Shown: in pieces, positions 1 to 8,257 of the stretch | Layout of the letters: every line of letters starts with the position of its first letter | How positions within the stretch are numbered: position 1 is the first letter of the stretch | NCBI GenBank assembly: GCA_910579935.1 | Contig: CAJTVQ010000005.1 | Coordinates: 77,323-141,322 of the forward strand | DNA length: 64,000 nucleotides | From: an uncultured Lachnospiraceae bacterium | Lineage (GTDB): Bacteria; Bacillota; Clostridia; Lachnospirales; Lachnospiraceae | Direction: 5' to 3' | Translations under genes and position numbers: made by a program | Notes under the pieces: generated by a model | Seen by the model: the letters and a program-made list of their open reading frames with translations, nothing else | Database searches by the model: none | Told to the model about the DNA's origin: nothing

Positions 1-9
1 AGAGACGGA

Positions 10-507
10 ATGAGGCGTAGTGACAGGGAGATCAGAGACAGAAACGACATGATTGAAGTAATGAAAAGATGTGATATATGCAGGCTTGCTTTTCACGATG
101 AAGAGTACCCGTATATCATCCCGCTGAATTTCGGTATGCGGGTAAAGGAAGGACAGATCGTCCTGTATTTTCACGGGGCTTTGGAAGGAAAAAAGTACGA
201 ACTTATGGCAAAGGATAACCGGGCCGGATTTGAGATGGACTGTTCCCATGAACTGATAATGGAGGAAGTGGAAGGGAACTGTACAATGAATTATGAATGT
301 GTGATGGGACACGGCAGAGTGGAGATGGTTCCGGAAGAAGAAAAATATGAGGCATTGCGTATATTGATGGAACATTACCATCAGGAGGATTTTCCTTTTA
401 ACCGGGCTGTTATGCCGCAGACTGCTGTTTTCCGTCTGAAGGTGGAAGAAATGACGGGGAAAAGGCGGGCAAAAGCCGTGAAACCAGACGGAAACGTGAA
501 TGGATGA
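10..507 (+). CDS. NimA-like / pyridoxamine 5'-phosphate oxidase-fold flavoprotein
   Basis: Predicted 165-residue cytosolic protein of the split-barrel FMN-binding superfamily, which includes NimA-type 5-nitroimidazole reductases. The N-terminal lead-in, a short-chain-reductase-free beta barrel (YPYIIPLNFG near residue 33, then VLYFHGALEGKK near residue 53) and the later GHGRVEMVPEEEK segment match the usual layout and length of these small proteins. The substrate cannot be told; these proteins are often general FMN or heme binders. No membrane segment is seen. It lies 74 bp before proC in the same direction. The start is close to the window edge, so an upstream start cannot be excluded. Confidence 0.75.
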   Translation: MRRSDREIRDRNDMIEVMKRCDICRLAFHDEEYPYIIPLNFGMRVKEGQIVLYFHGALEGKKYELMAKDNRAGFEMDCSHELIMEEVEGNCTMNYECVMGHGRVEMVPEEEKYEALRILMEHYHQEDFPFNRAVMPQTAVFRLKVEEMTGKRRAKAVKPDGNVNG

Positions 508-581
508 AAATATTGTAAAGAGACAGTAAAAGAAGGGACAGAGACGGGAGAAGCAGAACGTTAAAGAAGGAGCGGCAGGAC

Positions 582-1376
582 ATGAAAATAGGATTCATCG
601 GACTAGGCAATATGGCAAAAGCAATCATCGGAGGATTGCTGAAACAGGGAATCGTGACGGCGGGGGATATCATCGGTTCCGCGAAAACAGAAGAGACGAG
701 AAAAGAAATGGAGAAAGAATTCGGAATTACCACTGTAGGGCACAACCGCCAGGTGGCGGAAAGCACCGAAGTGCTGGTACTGGCCGTAAAACCGGTTTTT
801 TTCCCGGAAGTCATCAGCGAAATAAAGGAGACGGCAGGCGGGGAGCAGCTGATCATCAGTATTGCGGCCGGAAAGACCATGGAATGGATTGGAGGGGAAT
901 TCGGCAAAACGATAAAGCTCATCCGCTGTATGCCGAATACGCCTGCCCTGGTGGGCGAGGGGTGCACGGCTGTATGCTGTAATTCTTTTGTAACAAAAGA
1001 GGAAGAAGCGTTTTGCCTGAAACTGATGGGAAGCTTTGGAAAAGCGATTGCCATTCCGGAACGTCTGATGGATGCGGCGGGTGCGGTAGGAGGCAGTTCG
1101 CCCGCATTTGTATTCCTGTTTATCGAGGCTATGGCGGACGGAGCGGTACAGGCTGGTATGCCGCGGCAGCAGGCATATGAATTTGCCGCACAGTCCGTAT
1201 TAGGAAGCGCGAAGATGGTATTGGAGACAGGGCTTCATCCCGGTGCATTAAAGGATATGGTCTGCTCTCCGGGCGGAACCACGATCGAGGGTGTGAAGGC
1301 ATTGGAACAGCGGGGGATGAGGGCGGCTGTAATGGAAGCGCTGGAGGCCTGCGTGGAGAAGTCCCGCAGATTGTAG
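582..1376 (+). CDS. proC: Pyrroline-5-carboxylate reductase
   Basis: Catalyses NAD(P)H-dependent reduction of 1-pyrroline-5-carboxylate to L-proline, the last step of proline synthesis, in the cytosol. The 264-residue length is typical. The Rossmann motif GLGNMAKA lies at residues 7-14. Later comes RCMPNTPALVGEG near residue 113, a ProC hallmark, and a C-terminal dimerisation region with SPGGTTIEG. The start ATG follows a good AAGGAG site about 10 bp upstream. It is followed not by an operon partner but by a MITE-like repeat, so transcription probably ends nearby. Confidence 0.95.
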   Translation: MKIGFIGLGNMAKAIIGGLLKQGIVTAGDIIGSAKTEETRKEMEKEFGITTVGHNRQVAESTEVLVLAVKPVFFPEVISEIKETAGGEQLIISIAAGKTMEWIGGEFGKTIKLIRCMPNTPALVGEGCTAVCCNSFVTKEEEAFCLKLMGSFGKAIAIPERLMDAAGAVGGSSPAFVFLFIEAMADGAVQAGMPRQQAYEFAAQSVLGSAKMVLETGLHPGALKDMVCSPGGTTIEGVKALEQRGMRAAVMEALEACVEKSRRL

Positions 1377-1428
1377 CACATAAACAGATACCGTTCATGC
1401 TTCAATATCATGTAAATGTGACATAAAT

Positions 1429-1747
1429 ATAACAATTCAGACAGATTGTCTGGCAGTGACAGGCAACGCTCTGGCCAAAGGGATTTCGCGGCGGCATGTT
1501 CCGGCTGCGGGGGCGGGTATTTGTTCCGGTTTCCCATGCACTTATTCCGATGGATTTTTCTAAGCAGAATAGCAAGGGTTTCTCCATACCGCTTGAGGAC
1601 GTGCCGCAGCCTGGAGAACCCCCTGCCATCCTGCTTAGAAAAATCCCACCGGAATAAGTGCATGGAAAACGGGAAAAAAACAAACCGCCAAAGCGCCCCG
1701 GCAGGGGCGTCCTCCTTCACTGCCAGACAATCTGTCTGAATTGTTAC
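1429..1747. mobile_element. IS66-type MITE (319 bp) with 8-bp target duplication
   Basis: The two ends are near-perfect inverted repeats: 1431-1459 is exactly the reverse complement of 1717-1745, and including two outer bases gives 31 bp with one mismatch. Read inward, the right end begins GTAACAATTC. The element is flanked by the direct repeat ACATAAAT at 1421-1428 and 1748-1755. Terminal GTAA and an 8-bp duplication are known properties of the IS66 family. Inside, 1531-1567 and 1631-1667 form a second imperfect inverted pair, so the whole unit could fold into one long hairpin. No transposase is encoded, so it would move only in trans. Confidence 0.75.
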
Positions 1748-1775
1748 ACATAAATTTGGACAACCGGGCATAAAC

Positions 1776-1804
1776 TTGACAATAACTGCTTCATTTGTTA
1801 TGAT
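1776..1804 (+). promoter_or_regulatory. Sigma-A promoter for the SleB-type hydrolase gene
   Basis: TTGACA at 1776-1781 and TATGAT at 1799-1804 are separated by exactly 17 bp. The promoter lies just outside the MITE and about 145 bp upstream of the hydrolase start, leaving a long 5' leader. Confidence 0.75.
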
Positions 1805-1810
1805 GTGTAT

Positions 1811-1835
1811 GTAACAAAATTAACAATTTTGTAAC
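1811..1835. promoter_or_regulatory. Inverted repeat, possible operator
   Basis: GTAACAAAATT (1811-1821) and AATTTTGTAAC (1825-1835) form an 11-bp inverted repeat with one mismatch around a 3-bp centre. It starts 6 bp after the -10 box, over the expected transcription start, a typical place for a repressor site. The cognate regulator is not visible. Confidence 0.45.
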
Positions 1836-1949
1836 AAATGCATAAAATGGCAATAAACAAGTATTATCTGCAAATGCAAAAGAGAGGTACCGCGGAAGAA
1901 TATGGCGGTAAGAATGCAGAAGTAAGGTATAGACTTGGAGGGAAAGGAA

Positions 1950-3215
1950 ATGTCAGGGAATAGAAGTTTATTTCATAAGCTGTCTTGTCTTGTTTTAGGA
2001 CTGATGTTGATGATGGCAGTAAGTATGACAGCCGCAGCCAGTGAGAATGCAACGAGCAGTAAAGAATATTTGGATACGCTGAATGTGGGTGTGGCAGCGA
2101 CTGCGTCTGCGGGTACGGCCACAGCCGCGGCGGAAACCACTGGCGATGACAGTATGGCGGTTGATGAGAATGCGACAAGCAGCAAGGAGTATCTTGATAC
2201 ATTAAGCGCAGGAGTGACGACGATTCTGACGCCGGATATTGTGAATGAAACGTCCGGTGAGCAGTATTTATTAGGCATGAGCGCAGGAAAGTCCGTTGAC
2301 AGCGGGACATTCAGAGGAACCGGGAAAAAGGGAACGGATGCGAAGGAAGAAGAGGAATCCGACCTTGTAATGGCGGATGTCCAGAATGCGCTGAATGTGC
2401 GCGCAGAAGCGAGTGAAGAAGCAGAGAAAGTCGGGCTGCTGTATAAGGACTGCGGCGGCAGGATTTTGGAGAGGAAAGACGGCTGGACTAAGATTAAGTC
2501 CGGCGATCTGATCGGATGGGCAAAAGATGAATATCTTCTGTTTGACGAAGAGGCGGAGAGCCTTGCAGGCGAAGTGGGCAATCTGATCGTTACGATCGAA
2601 ACCGATGCCCTCAGGGTAAGGAAGGAGCCGAATACGGAATCCGGTGTTTTTGCGCTGATTGCGCAGGATGATGAACTGGATGTCATAGAAGTTGTGAACG
2701 ATGAGTGGATCAGCGTGGATTATCAGGATGAAGTAGGTTATGTTTCCGCGGAGTTTGTGGATATGGATTTCCATATTGATGCGGGTGAAACGATGGACGT
2801 GATACGCGCAAGGGAGAAAGCGGAGGCAGAGGCAAGGGCAAAGGCGAGACTGACGGCAAATCAGGGCGCAGTAGTGGCAGGAGCAGACGAGACGAGACTG
2901 TTGGCCGCATTGATTTACTGTGAGGCCGGCAATCAGGGATATGAAGGACAGCTGGCGGTAGGCGCGGCGGTTATGAACCGTGTCAGAAGCGGCGCTTATC
3001 CGAATTCCATTTCCGGGGTTATCTATGCTTCCGGGCAGTTCACGCCGGCATATAACGGCAGGCTGGCAAGGGCTTACGGCAACAATATTCCGGACAGCTG
3101 TTTTACGGCGGCACAGGAATCGCTGAACGGCGGTACCAATATCGGCAGCGCGACCCATTTCAGACGGGCTGGAAGCCATGAAGGACTTGTGATCGGAGAT
3201 CATGTTTTTTGGTAG
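1950..3215 (+). CDS. Secreted SH3-domain cell wall hydrolase (SleB/CwlJ type)
   Basis: Predicted 421-residue exported enzyme. An N-terminal signal peptide ends near AAASENATS. It is followed by two copies of ENATSSKEYLDTL and a weaker third copy (NETSGEQYLLGMSAG). Two bacterial SH3 domains come next (around residues 145-205 and 212-275), then a coiled charged linker, and a C-terminal Hydrolase_2 domain beginning DETRLLAALIYCEAGNQG with the conserved YCEA glutamate and AVMNRV segments. The family cleaves peptidoglycan as an amidase or lytic transglycosylase; the SH3 domains likely bind wall. ATG 1950 is preferred because AGGGAAAGGA precedes it. It appears monocistronic behind its own promoter. 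Confidence 0.88.
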   Translation: MSGNRSLFHKLSCLVLGLMLMMAVSMTAAASENATSSKEYLDTLNVGVAATASAGTATAAAETTGDDSMAVDENATSSKEYLDTLSAGVTTILTPDIVNETSGEQYLLGMSAGKSVDSGTFRGTGKKGTDAKEEEESDLVMADVQNALNVRAEASEEAEKVGLLYKDCGGRILERKDGWTKIKSGDLIGWAKDEYLLFDEEAESLAGEVGNLIVTIETDALRVRKEPNTESGVFALIAQDDELDVIEVVNDEWISVDYQDEVGYVSAEFVDMDFHIDAGETMDVIRAREKAEAEARAKARLTANQGAVVAGADETRLLAALIYCEAGNQGYEGQLAVGAAVMNRVRSGAYPNSISGVIYASGQFTPAYNGRLARAYGNNIPDSCFTAAQESLNGGTNIGSATHFRRAGSHEGLVIGDHVFW

Positions 3216-3555
3216 GAGTCAAAAACCCCGCCGCAAGCAGAGGACATCAAATTTGAAACGCCCCAAGGGGAATGTGTCTTTTAGACACATTGGTATTTGA
3301 CCCTCGCGGCAGTTGCTGAAGATGCTCTGCATCTCTTAAGCAGCCACTTGGCTCGTTGCCCGCGGGAATAATTGTATGTGAAGAACCGGGTGCACCGGAT
3401 GATATCAGGCAGGGTTATGACTGCCCGGTATTGTCCGGTGCCGTGTTTTGAAGCGGATTCGCAAAATTCTGCCGTATGTCATATTGAATAAACGGATAAA
3501 ATATAGTAAGATAGGGTGAACACAAAAGAGCAGGGCACGGAAGGGGGCTTGATGA
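3216..3555. other. Intergenic region with inverted repeats, no gene seen
   Basis: A 340-bp spacer without a convincing coding frame. AATGTGTC (3271-3278) and GACACATT (3284-3291) form a perfect 8-bp hairpin just after the hydrolase gene. Another repeat-like GC-rich stretch (3300-3365) follows. No T-run follows the hairpin, so it is not a standard terminator. The stretch may hold the promoter for the NfeD-SPFH pair, but no consensus box is clear. Confidence 0.4.
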
Positions 3556-3999
3556 ATGGATGATACGATTTTGTGGCTTGTTGCACTGGTTGTGCTGATC
3601 GTGGTAGAGATTGTGAGCATGGGGCTTACGACCATCTGGTTTGCAGGAGGGGCGTTGGTGGCGGTCATAGCCGCGGGATGCGGGGCTCCGTTTGCCGTTC
3701 AGATCGTATTGTTTCTGGCGGTATCGCTGGTGCTTCTTTATTTTACCAGACCGGTAGCGGTTAAATATTTTAACAAGGACAGGATTCGGACGAATGCCGA
3801 AAGCCTGGTCGGCAGACAGGCAATTGTAATTGGAGAGATTGATAATCTGCAGGGAATCGGTCAGGTGACGGTAAGCGGCATGGAATGGACGGCGCGCACC
3901 ACTGAGGACGGCGTACAGCTTCCGGTGGGAAGCGTGGTGGATATCGTTGCCATTAACGGTGTGAAACTGATTGTAGAAGAAAGAAAAGAGGAAAAGTAA
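3556..3999 (+). CDS. NfeD-like membrane protein
   Basis: A 147-residue short NfeD-family protein. Residues 5-70 hold two or three hydrophobic membrane segments (LVALVVLIVVEIVSMG, then LFLAVSLVLLYFT). A soluble OB-fold domain follows, with LVGRQAIVIGEI and a terminal IVAINGVKLIVEE. Such proteins associate with SPFH/stomatin proteins in membrane microdomains. The SPFH gene starts 1 bp after this stop codon, which supports a two-gene operon. A GGGGG ribosome binding site precedes the ATG. The long serine-protease-containing form of NfeD is not present. Confidence 0.85.
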   Translation: MDDTILWLVALVVLIVVEIVSMGLTTIWFAGGALVAVIAAGCGAPFAVQIVLFLAVSLVLLYFTRPVAVKYFNKDRIRTNAESLVGRQAIVIGEIDNLQGIGQVTVSGMEWTARTTEDGVQLPVGSVVDIVAINGVKLIVEERKEEK

Positions 4000-4000
4000 T

Positions 4001-4930
4001 ATGGGATTGGCGTTTATAGTAATTTTTATTATCATCATCGCGGTTCTGGCGTCCTGTATCAAGATCGTGCCGCAGGCACATGCTTACGTAGTAGAACGCC
4101 TGGGCGCATATCAGGGGACATGGTCGGTAGGACTTCATATCAAAACACCTTTTTTGGATAAAGTGGCGAAGAGAGTGAATCTGAAAGAGCAGGTAGTGGA
4201 CTTTGCACCTCAGCCGGTTATCACGAAGGATAATGTAACGATGCGCATTGATACGGTGGTGTTTTTCCAGATCACGGATCCGAAGCTGTTTGCTTACGGG
4301 GTGGAAAATCCGATCATGGCGATAGAGAACCTGACGGCAACCACACTCAGGAATATCATCGGTGAGATGGAACTGGATCAGACTCTTACATCCAGGGAGG
4401 TTATTAATACAAAAATGCGGGCGTCCCTGGATATCGCCACCGACCCATGGGGTATTAAGGTGAACCGTGTGGAGCTGAAAAACATCATTCCTCCGGCGGC
4501 AATTCAGGATGCAATGGAGAAACAGATGAAGGCGGAACGTGAAAGGCGTGAGGCCATCCTGCGTGCGGAAGGCGAGAAGAAATCCACGGTGCTTGTGGCG
4601 GAAGGCAAGAAGGAATCGGCAATCCTTGAAGCAGAGGCGGAGAAGCAGTCGGCGATTCTGCGTGCGGAAGCCCAGAAAGAAAAGATGATCCGTGAAGCCG
4701 AAGGTGAAGCGGAGGCAATCCTCAAAGTACAGCAGGCAACGGCGGACGGTATCCGCATGATCCGCGAGGCGGGAGCCGACCAGGCTGTTCTGACCATCAA
4801 GAGTCTGGAAGCGTTCGAGAAAGCGGCGGATGGCAGGGCGACGAAGATCATCATTCCATCCGAGATACAGGGTGTTGCAGGACTGACGGCATCCCTGAAG
4901 GAAATCGTGGCAAAAGATACTGCAAAATAA
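4001..4930 (+). CDS. SPFH/band 7 (stomatin-like, QmcA-type) protein
   Basis: A 309-residue membrane-anchored scaffold protein of the stomatin/prohibitin superfamily. One N-terminal hydrophobic segment (residues 3-18) is followed by the band 7 domain, with AYVVERLGAYQGTW and VNLKEQVVDFAPQPVITKDN near residues 27-75. A long alanine/glutamate-rich helical region (about 170-260) contains the repeated phrases EAEGEKK and AEAEKQS. The C-terminus (IPSEIQGVAGLTASLKEI) is typical. Family members form oligomeric rings in the cytoplasmic membrane and influence protein quality control. It is translationally coupled to the preceding NfeD gene. Confidence 0.92.
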   Translation: MGLAFIVIFIIIIAVLASCIKIVPQAHAYVVERLGAYQGTWSVGLHIKTPFLDKVAKRVNLKEQVVDFAPQPVITKDNVTMRIDTVVFFQITDPKLFAYGVENPIMAIENLTATTLRNIIGEMELDQTLTSREVINTKMRASLDIATDPWGIKVNRVELKNIIPPAAIQDAMEKQMKAERERREAILRAEGEKKSTVLVAEGKKESAILEAEAEKQSAILRAEAQKEKMIREAEGEAEAILKVQQATADGIRMIREAGADQAVLTIKSLEAFEKAADGRATKIIIPSEIQGVAGLTASLKEIVAKDTAK

Positions 4931-5095
4931 AAGCGAAAATTTGGAATGTACCGGTTTGATCATGGATTCCGGCAGTTGGAATGGAAGTTTCCTTCTGCCG
5001 GTTTTGCGATACTGTATATTATCGTAAAACATAAATATTTCATGGAAGGACGGGATGCATACGTGCAGAACGGCCGGAAAGGAGAAAGGATAAAA

Positions 5096-6094
5096 ATGAA
5101 TTTAAAAGGAAGGGACTTTTTGAAACTGTTGGATTTTACGCCGGAGGAAATTACATATATGCTGGATTTGGCGGCGGATTTAAAGGATAAGAAGAAAAAG
5201 GGAATCCTCACCGAGTGGCACAGGGGCAAGAATGTGGCTTTGATTTTCGAAAAGACCAGTACGCGGACAAGGTGTGCGTTTGAGGTGGCGGCCCACGATT
5301 TGGGGATGGGGACTACCTATCTGGATCCGTCCGGTTCCCAAATCGGGAAGAAAGAGAGCATTGCGGATACGGCAAGGGTGCTGGGCGGTATGTTTGAGGG
5401 AATCGAATACCGTGGTTTTGGACAGGATATTGTGGATGAACTGGCAGAATATGCGTCGGTTCCGGTGTGGAACGGATTGACGAATGAATTTCATCCGACA
5501 CAGATGCTGGCGGATCTGCTTACCATCAGGGAGCAGTTCGGCCGTCTGAAAGGAATCAGGCTGACTTATATGGGGGATGCCCGTTACAATATGGGGAATT
5601 CCCTTATGGTGGCATGTGCGAAAATGGGGATGCATTTTACGGCATGTACGTCCGAAAAGTATTTTCCGGACAGGGCGTTAGTGGAGGAATGCGAAGAAAT
5701 CGCGGCACAGACAGGGGCTTCCATCCTGCTGACCGAAGACGTGAAGGAAGGGACGAAGGACGCGGATGTGATTTATACGGATGTATGGGTATCCATGGGT
5801 GAGCCGGCTGAGGTATGGACGGAACGGATCCATGATCTGTCCCCTTATCAGGTCAATGCTGCGGTAATGGCAAATGCCGGGAAGGATGCGGTGTTCATGC
5901 ATTGTCTTCCTGCGTTCCATGACCTTAAGACGAAAATAGGAAAGGAAATGGGAGAGAAATTCGGCATAACGGAAATGGAGGTTACGGACGAGGTGTTCGA
6001 ATCCGAAGCGTCTATTGTATTTAGGGAAGCGGAGAACCGCATGCATACGATAAAAGCAGTTATGGCAGCTACTTTGGGAGTGCCGGAGGAGTAA
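5096..6094 (+). CDS. argF: Ornithine carbamoyltransferase
   Basis: Forms citrulline from ornithine and carbamoyl phosphate in arginine synthesis, or works in reverse in arginine breakdown. Length is 332 residues, normal for the family. The carbamoyl-phosphate motif STRTR is at about residues 54-58, HPTQ at about 132-135, and the ornithine-binding HCLP at about 268-271. ATG 5096 is chosen because GGAGAAAGGA precedes it and the protein then starts where the family starts; an in-frame extension to 4946 is AT-rich and unlike the family. No arc or other arg genes are adjacent. birA follows 4 bp later. Confidence 0.95.
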   Translation: MNLKGRDFLKLLDFTPEEITYMLDLAADLKDKKKKGILTEWHRGKNVALIFEKTSTRTRCAFEVAAHDLGMGTTYLDPSGSQIGKKESIADTARVLGGMFEGIEYRGFGQDIVDELAEYASVPVWNGLTNEFHPTQMLADLLTIREQFGRLKGIRLTYMGDARYNMGNSLMVACAKMGMHFTACTSEKYFPDRALVEECEEIAAQTGASILLTEDVKEGTKDADVIYTDVWVSMGEPAEVWTERIHDLSPYQVNAAVMANAGKDAVFMHCLPAFHDLKTKIGKEMGEKFGITEMEVTDEVFESEASIVFREAENRMHTIKAVMAATLGVPEE

Positions 6095-6098
6095 TGGA

Positions 6099-7085
6099 AT
6101 GGCGATGAAGACAGAGATTTTGACCCTTTTGCGGGAAAGCGGGGATTATATTTCCGGTCAGGAACTCTGCGGCCGTTTTCATGTGTCCAGAACGGCGGTC
6201 TGGAAGGTGATGAAGCAGTTACAGCAGGAGGGATATATCATCGAAGCCGTAAGGAATAAAGGTTATATGCTGAAGGAAAATCCGGATGTGCTTACCAGGA
6301 GTGAGTTAAAGAGCCGCATCCATAACCGCTGGGCGGGAAATGAGATTTATTTTTATGAGGAAACGGGTTCTACCAATATTGATGCCAAACGTCTAGGAGA
6401 GGAAGGGGCGCCCCATGGGACGGTCGTAGCGGCCGATAAACAGAATTCAGGCAGGGGCAGAAGGGGACGCACGTGGGAGTCGCCGGCAGGGAAGGATATT
6501 TATTTCACCATTCTGTTGCGGCCGGAATTCCCGCCGGATAAAGCGGCGGGACTGACACTGGTCATGGCGCTTTCCGTCGTACAGGCAATCGAAGAGGAAT
6601 GCGGTATGGAAGCCGGCATTAAATGGCCGAATGATGTGGTAATGAACGGAAAGAAGGTCTGCGGCATTCTGACGGAACTGACCACCGAAACGGATTATAT
6701 CCAGTATGTAGTGACGGGAGTGGGCATCAATGTGAATCTGGAAGTCATGCCGGAGGAGATAGATGAGACAGCAACCTCTCTTTTACTGGAAGGCGGGAAG
6801 CGGATCGGCAGGGCGGGACTGCTTCAGAAGGTGCTGAAGAAATTCGAGGGAAATTATGAGAAATATGCAAAAAGCCTGGATATGGCCCTCCTGGAAGACG
6901 AGTACAATGCCCGTCTGGTAAACCGGGACAGGCAGGTGCGCGTGCTGGACCCGAAGGGGGAGTGGGAAGGCATTGCAAGGGGCATTAATGCTTCCGGCGA
7001 ACTGCTGGTGGAAAAGGAAACGGGCGAGACGGTAGAGGTATATGCAGGCGAAGTATCGGTAAGGGGGCTGTACGGATATGTTTGA
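6099..7085 (+). CDS. birA: Biotin-protein ligase / biotin operon repressor
   Basis: A bifunctional BirA of 328 residues. The N-terminal winged-helix (LCGRFHVSRTAVWKVMKQL, residues 24-42) binds DNA. The catalytic domain has SGRGRRGR near residue 116 and KWPNDV near residue 174. The C-terminal SH3-like domain ends with EVSVRGLYGY. It activates biotin with ATP and transfers it to carboxylase carrier domains, and with the HTH can repress biotin genes. A second ATG at 6105 is also possible. It starts 4 bp after argF and overlaps the next gene by 8 bp. Confidence 0.95.
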   Translation: MAMKTEILTLLRESGDYISGQELCGRFHVSRTAVWKVMKQLQQEGYIIEAVRNKGYMLKENPDVLTRSELKSRIHNRWAGNEIYFYEETGSTNIDAKRLGEEGAPHGTVVAADKQNSGRGRRGRTWESPAGKDIYFTILLRPEFPPDKAAGLTLVMALSVVQAIEEECGMEAGIKWPNDVVMNGKKVCGILTELTTETDYIQYVVTGVGINVNLEVMPEEIDETATSLLLEGGKRIGRAGLLQKVLKKFEGNYEKYAKSLDMALLEDEYNARLVNRDRQVRVLDPKGEWEGIARGINASGELLVEKETGETVEVYAGEVSVRGLYGYV

Positions 7086-7431
7086 GGAAAAGGAAAAAGA
7101 CGGGCGTATGGTTCTCTGCGGCGCCAATGCATATGAGAAGAAATATTATTTCAACCGGAAGTTTGACGGGATTCCCCAGTCTGTAAAGGATGAACTGCAT
7201 ATTATCTGTGTGCTTTTTACCGAAGAGGTAGGAGGGATTTTTACCATTGCATATGAAGCGGACGGAAGCATTGTGATGGAAACGGATTTTGCACCGGACG
7301 ATTATCTGTACGATGAGATCAGCAGCGGTCTGATGGTGGGGGAAGTGCGCAGGAACAGGCAGGAACTGTTTGAAGCGCTGCAGCTTTATTACAGGGTATT
7401 CATTCTGCATTTGCCGATTGAAAACCCATAA
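7078..7431 (+). CDS. DUF6145 family protein
   Basis: A 117-residue small soluble protein of unknown function. It opens MVLCGANAYEKKYYFN and contains KDELHIICVLFTEEVGG and a predicted alpha/beta fold; from memory this matches the Lachnospiraceae family DUF6145. It overlaps birA by 8 bp and lies just before coaX, an arrangement consistent with co-transcription with cofactor genes. No catalytic motif or membrane segment is seen. The family assignment could not be checked. Confidence 0.7.
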   Translation: MFEEKEKDGRMVLCGANAYEKKYYFNRKFDGIPQSVKDELHIICVLFTEEVGGIFTIAYEADGSIVMETDFAPDDYLYDEISSGLMVGEVRRNRQELFEALQLYYRVFILHLPIENP

Positions 7432-7472
7432 ATTTTTTGCTTACAGATTTTTAAGAAGAAAAGGCAGGTGTT

Positions 7473-8255
7473 ATGCGGGTGATACTGGTAATTGATGTCG
7501 GGAATACAAATATGACGTTTGGGGTATATCGGGGAAAGGAACTGGTTACGACTTTCCGGATGACCACCAAGCAGCCGCGTACTTCCGATGAATACGGGAT
7601 TACGATTATGGAGCTGCTCCGTATTAACGGGGTGGAAAAAGAGGAAATGGAAGGGACGATCATCGCCAGCGTAGTGCCGAATGTCATGCATTCGCTGACG
7701 GGAGCCGTGACAAGATATCTGGGTACGCCGCCGGTTATCGTGGGTCCGGGAGTAAAGACCGGATTGAAGATTACGACGGAGAACCCGCGGCAGATCGGTT
7801 CGGACCGTATCGTGGATGCGGTGGCGGCTTATGAACTGTATGGCGGACCGGTGCTGGTACTGGACTTCGGGACAGCGACCACATATGATCTGGTGACGGA
7901 GGACGGCTGTTTCGCTGCCGGGATTACGGCGCCGGGTATCCGGATTTCCGCCAAGGCACTGTGGGGAGAGACCGCGCGGCTGCCGGAAGTGGAGATCAAG
8001 AAGCCAAAATCCATTCTGGCGCAGGAGACGGTTTCCAGTATGCAGGCAGGACTTGTTTACGGACAGATCGGGCAGACGGAGTACATCGTCAGTCAGGTGA
8101 AGAAGGAGAGTGGTTATACGGATCTGAAGGTAGTGGCTACCGGCGGGCTGGGGAGGCTGATTTCAGAAGAGGCGGAGAGTATCCAGATTTATAACAGTAC
8201 CTTGACGTTGGACGGTCTGCGGATCATTTATGAAAAGAACCGGACGGTGAAGTAG
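7473..8255 (+). CDS. coaX: Type III pantothenate kinase
   Basis: Phosphorylates pantothenate, the first step of coenzyme A synthesis. The 260-residue protein belongs to the ASKHA fold: phosphate-1 motif DVGNTN at residues 8-13, GSDRIVDAVAAYE near residue 108 with the catalytic aspartate, and DFGTATTYDL near residue 130. Type III enzymes need a monovalent cation and are not feedback-inhibited by CoA. ATG 7473 has an upstream AGAAAAGGCAGG site; GTG 7479 is a possible alternative. dusB starts 2 bp after the stop, so the two are likely coupled. Confidence 0.95.
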   Translation: MRVILVIDVGNTNMTFGVYRGKELVTTFRMTTKQPRTSDEYGITIMELLRINGVEKEEMEGTIIASVVPNVMHSLTGAVTRYLGTPPVIVGPGVKTGLKITTENPRQIGSDRIVDAVAAYELYGGPVLVLDFGTATTYDLVTEDGCFAAGITAPGIRISAKALWGETARLPEVEIKKPKSILAQETVSSMQAGLVYGQIGQTEYIVSQVKKESGYTDLKVVATGGLGRLISEEAESIQIYNSTLTLDGLRIIYEKNRTVK

Positions 8256-8257
8256 AT

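Noticed and set aside
2271..3203. Long - strand frame opposite the SleB-type hydrolase
   Set aside because: Antisense shadow of a gene with clear domains; no start signal and no recognisable protein.
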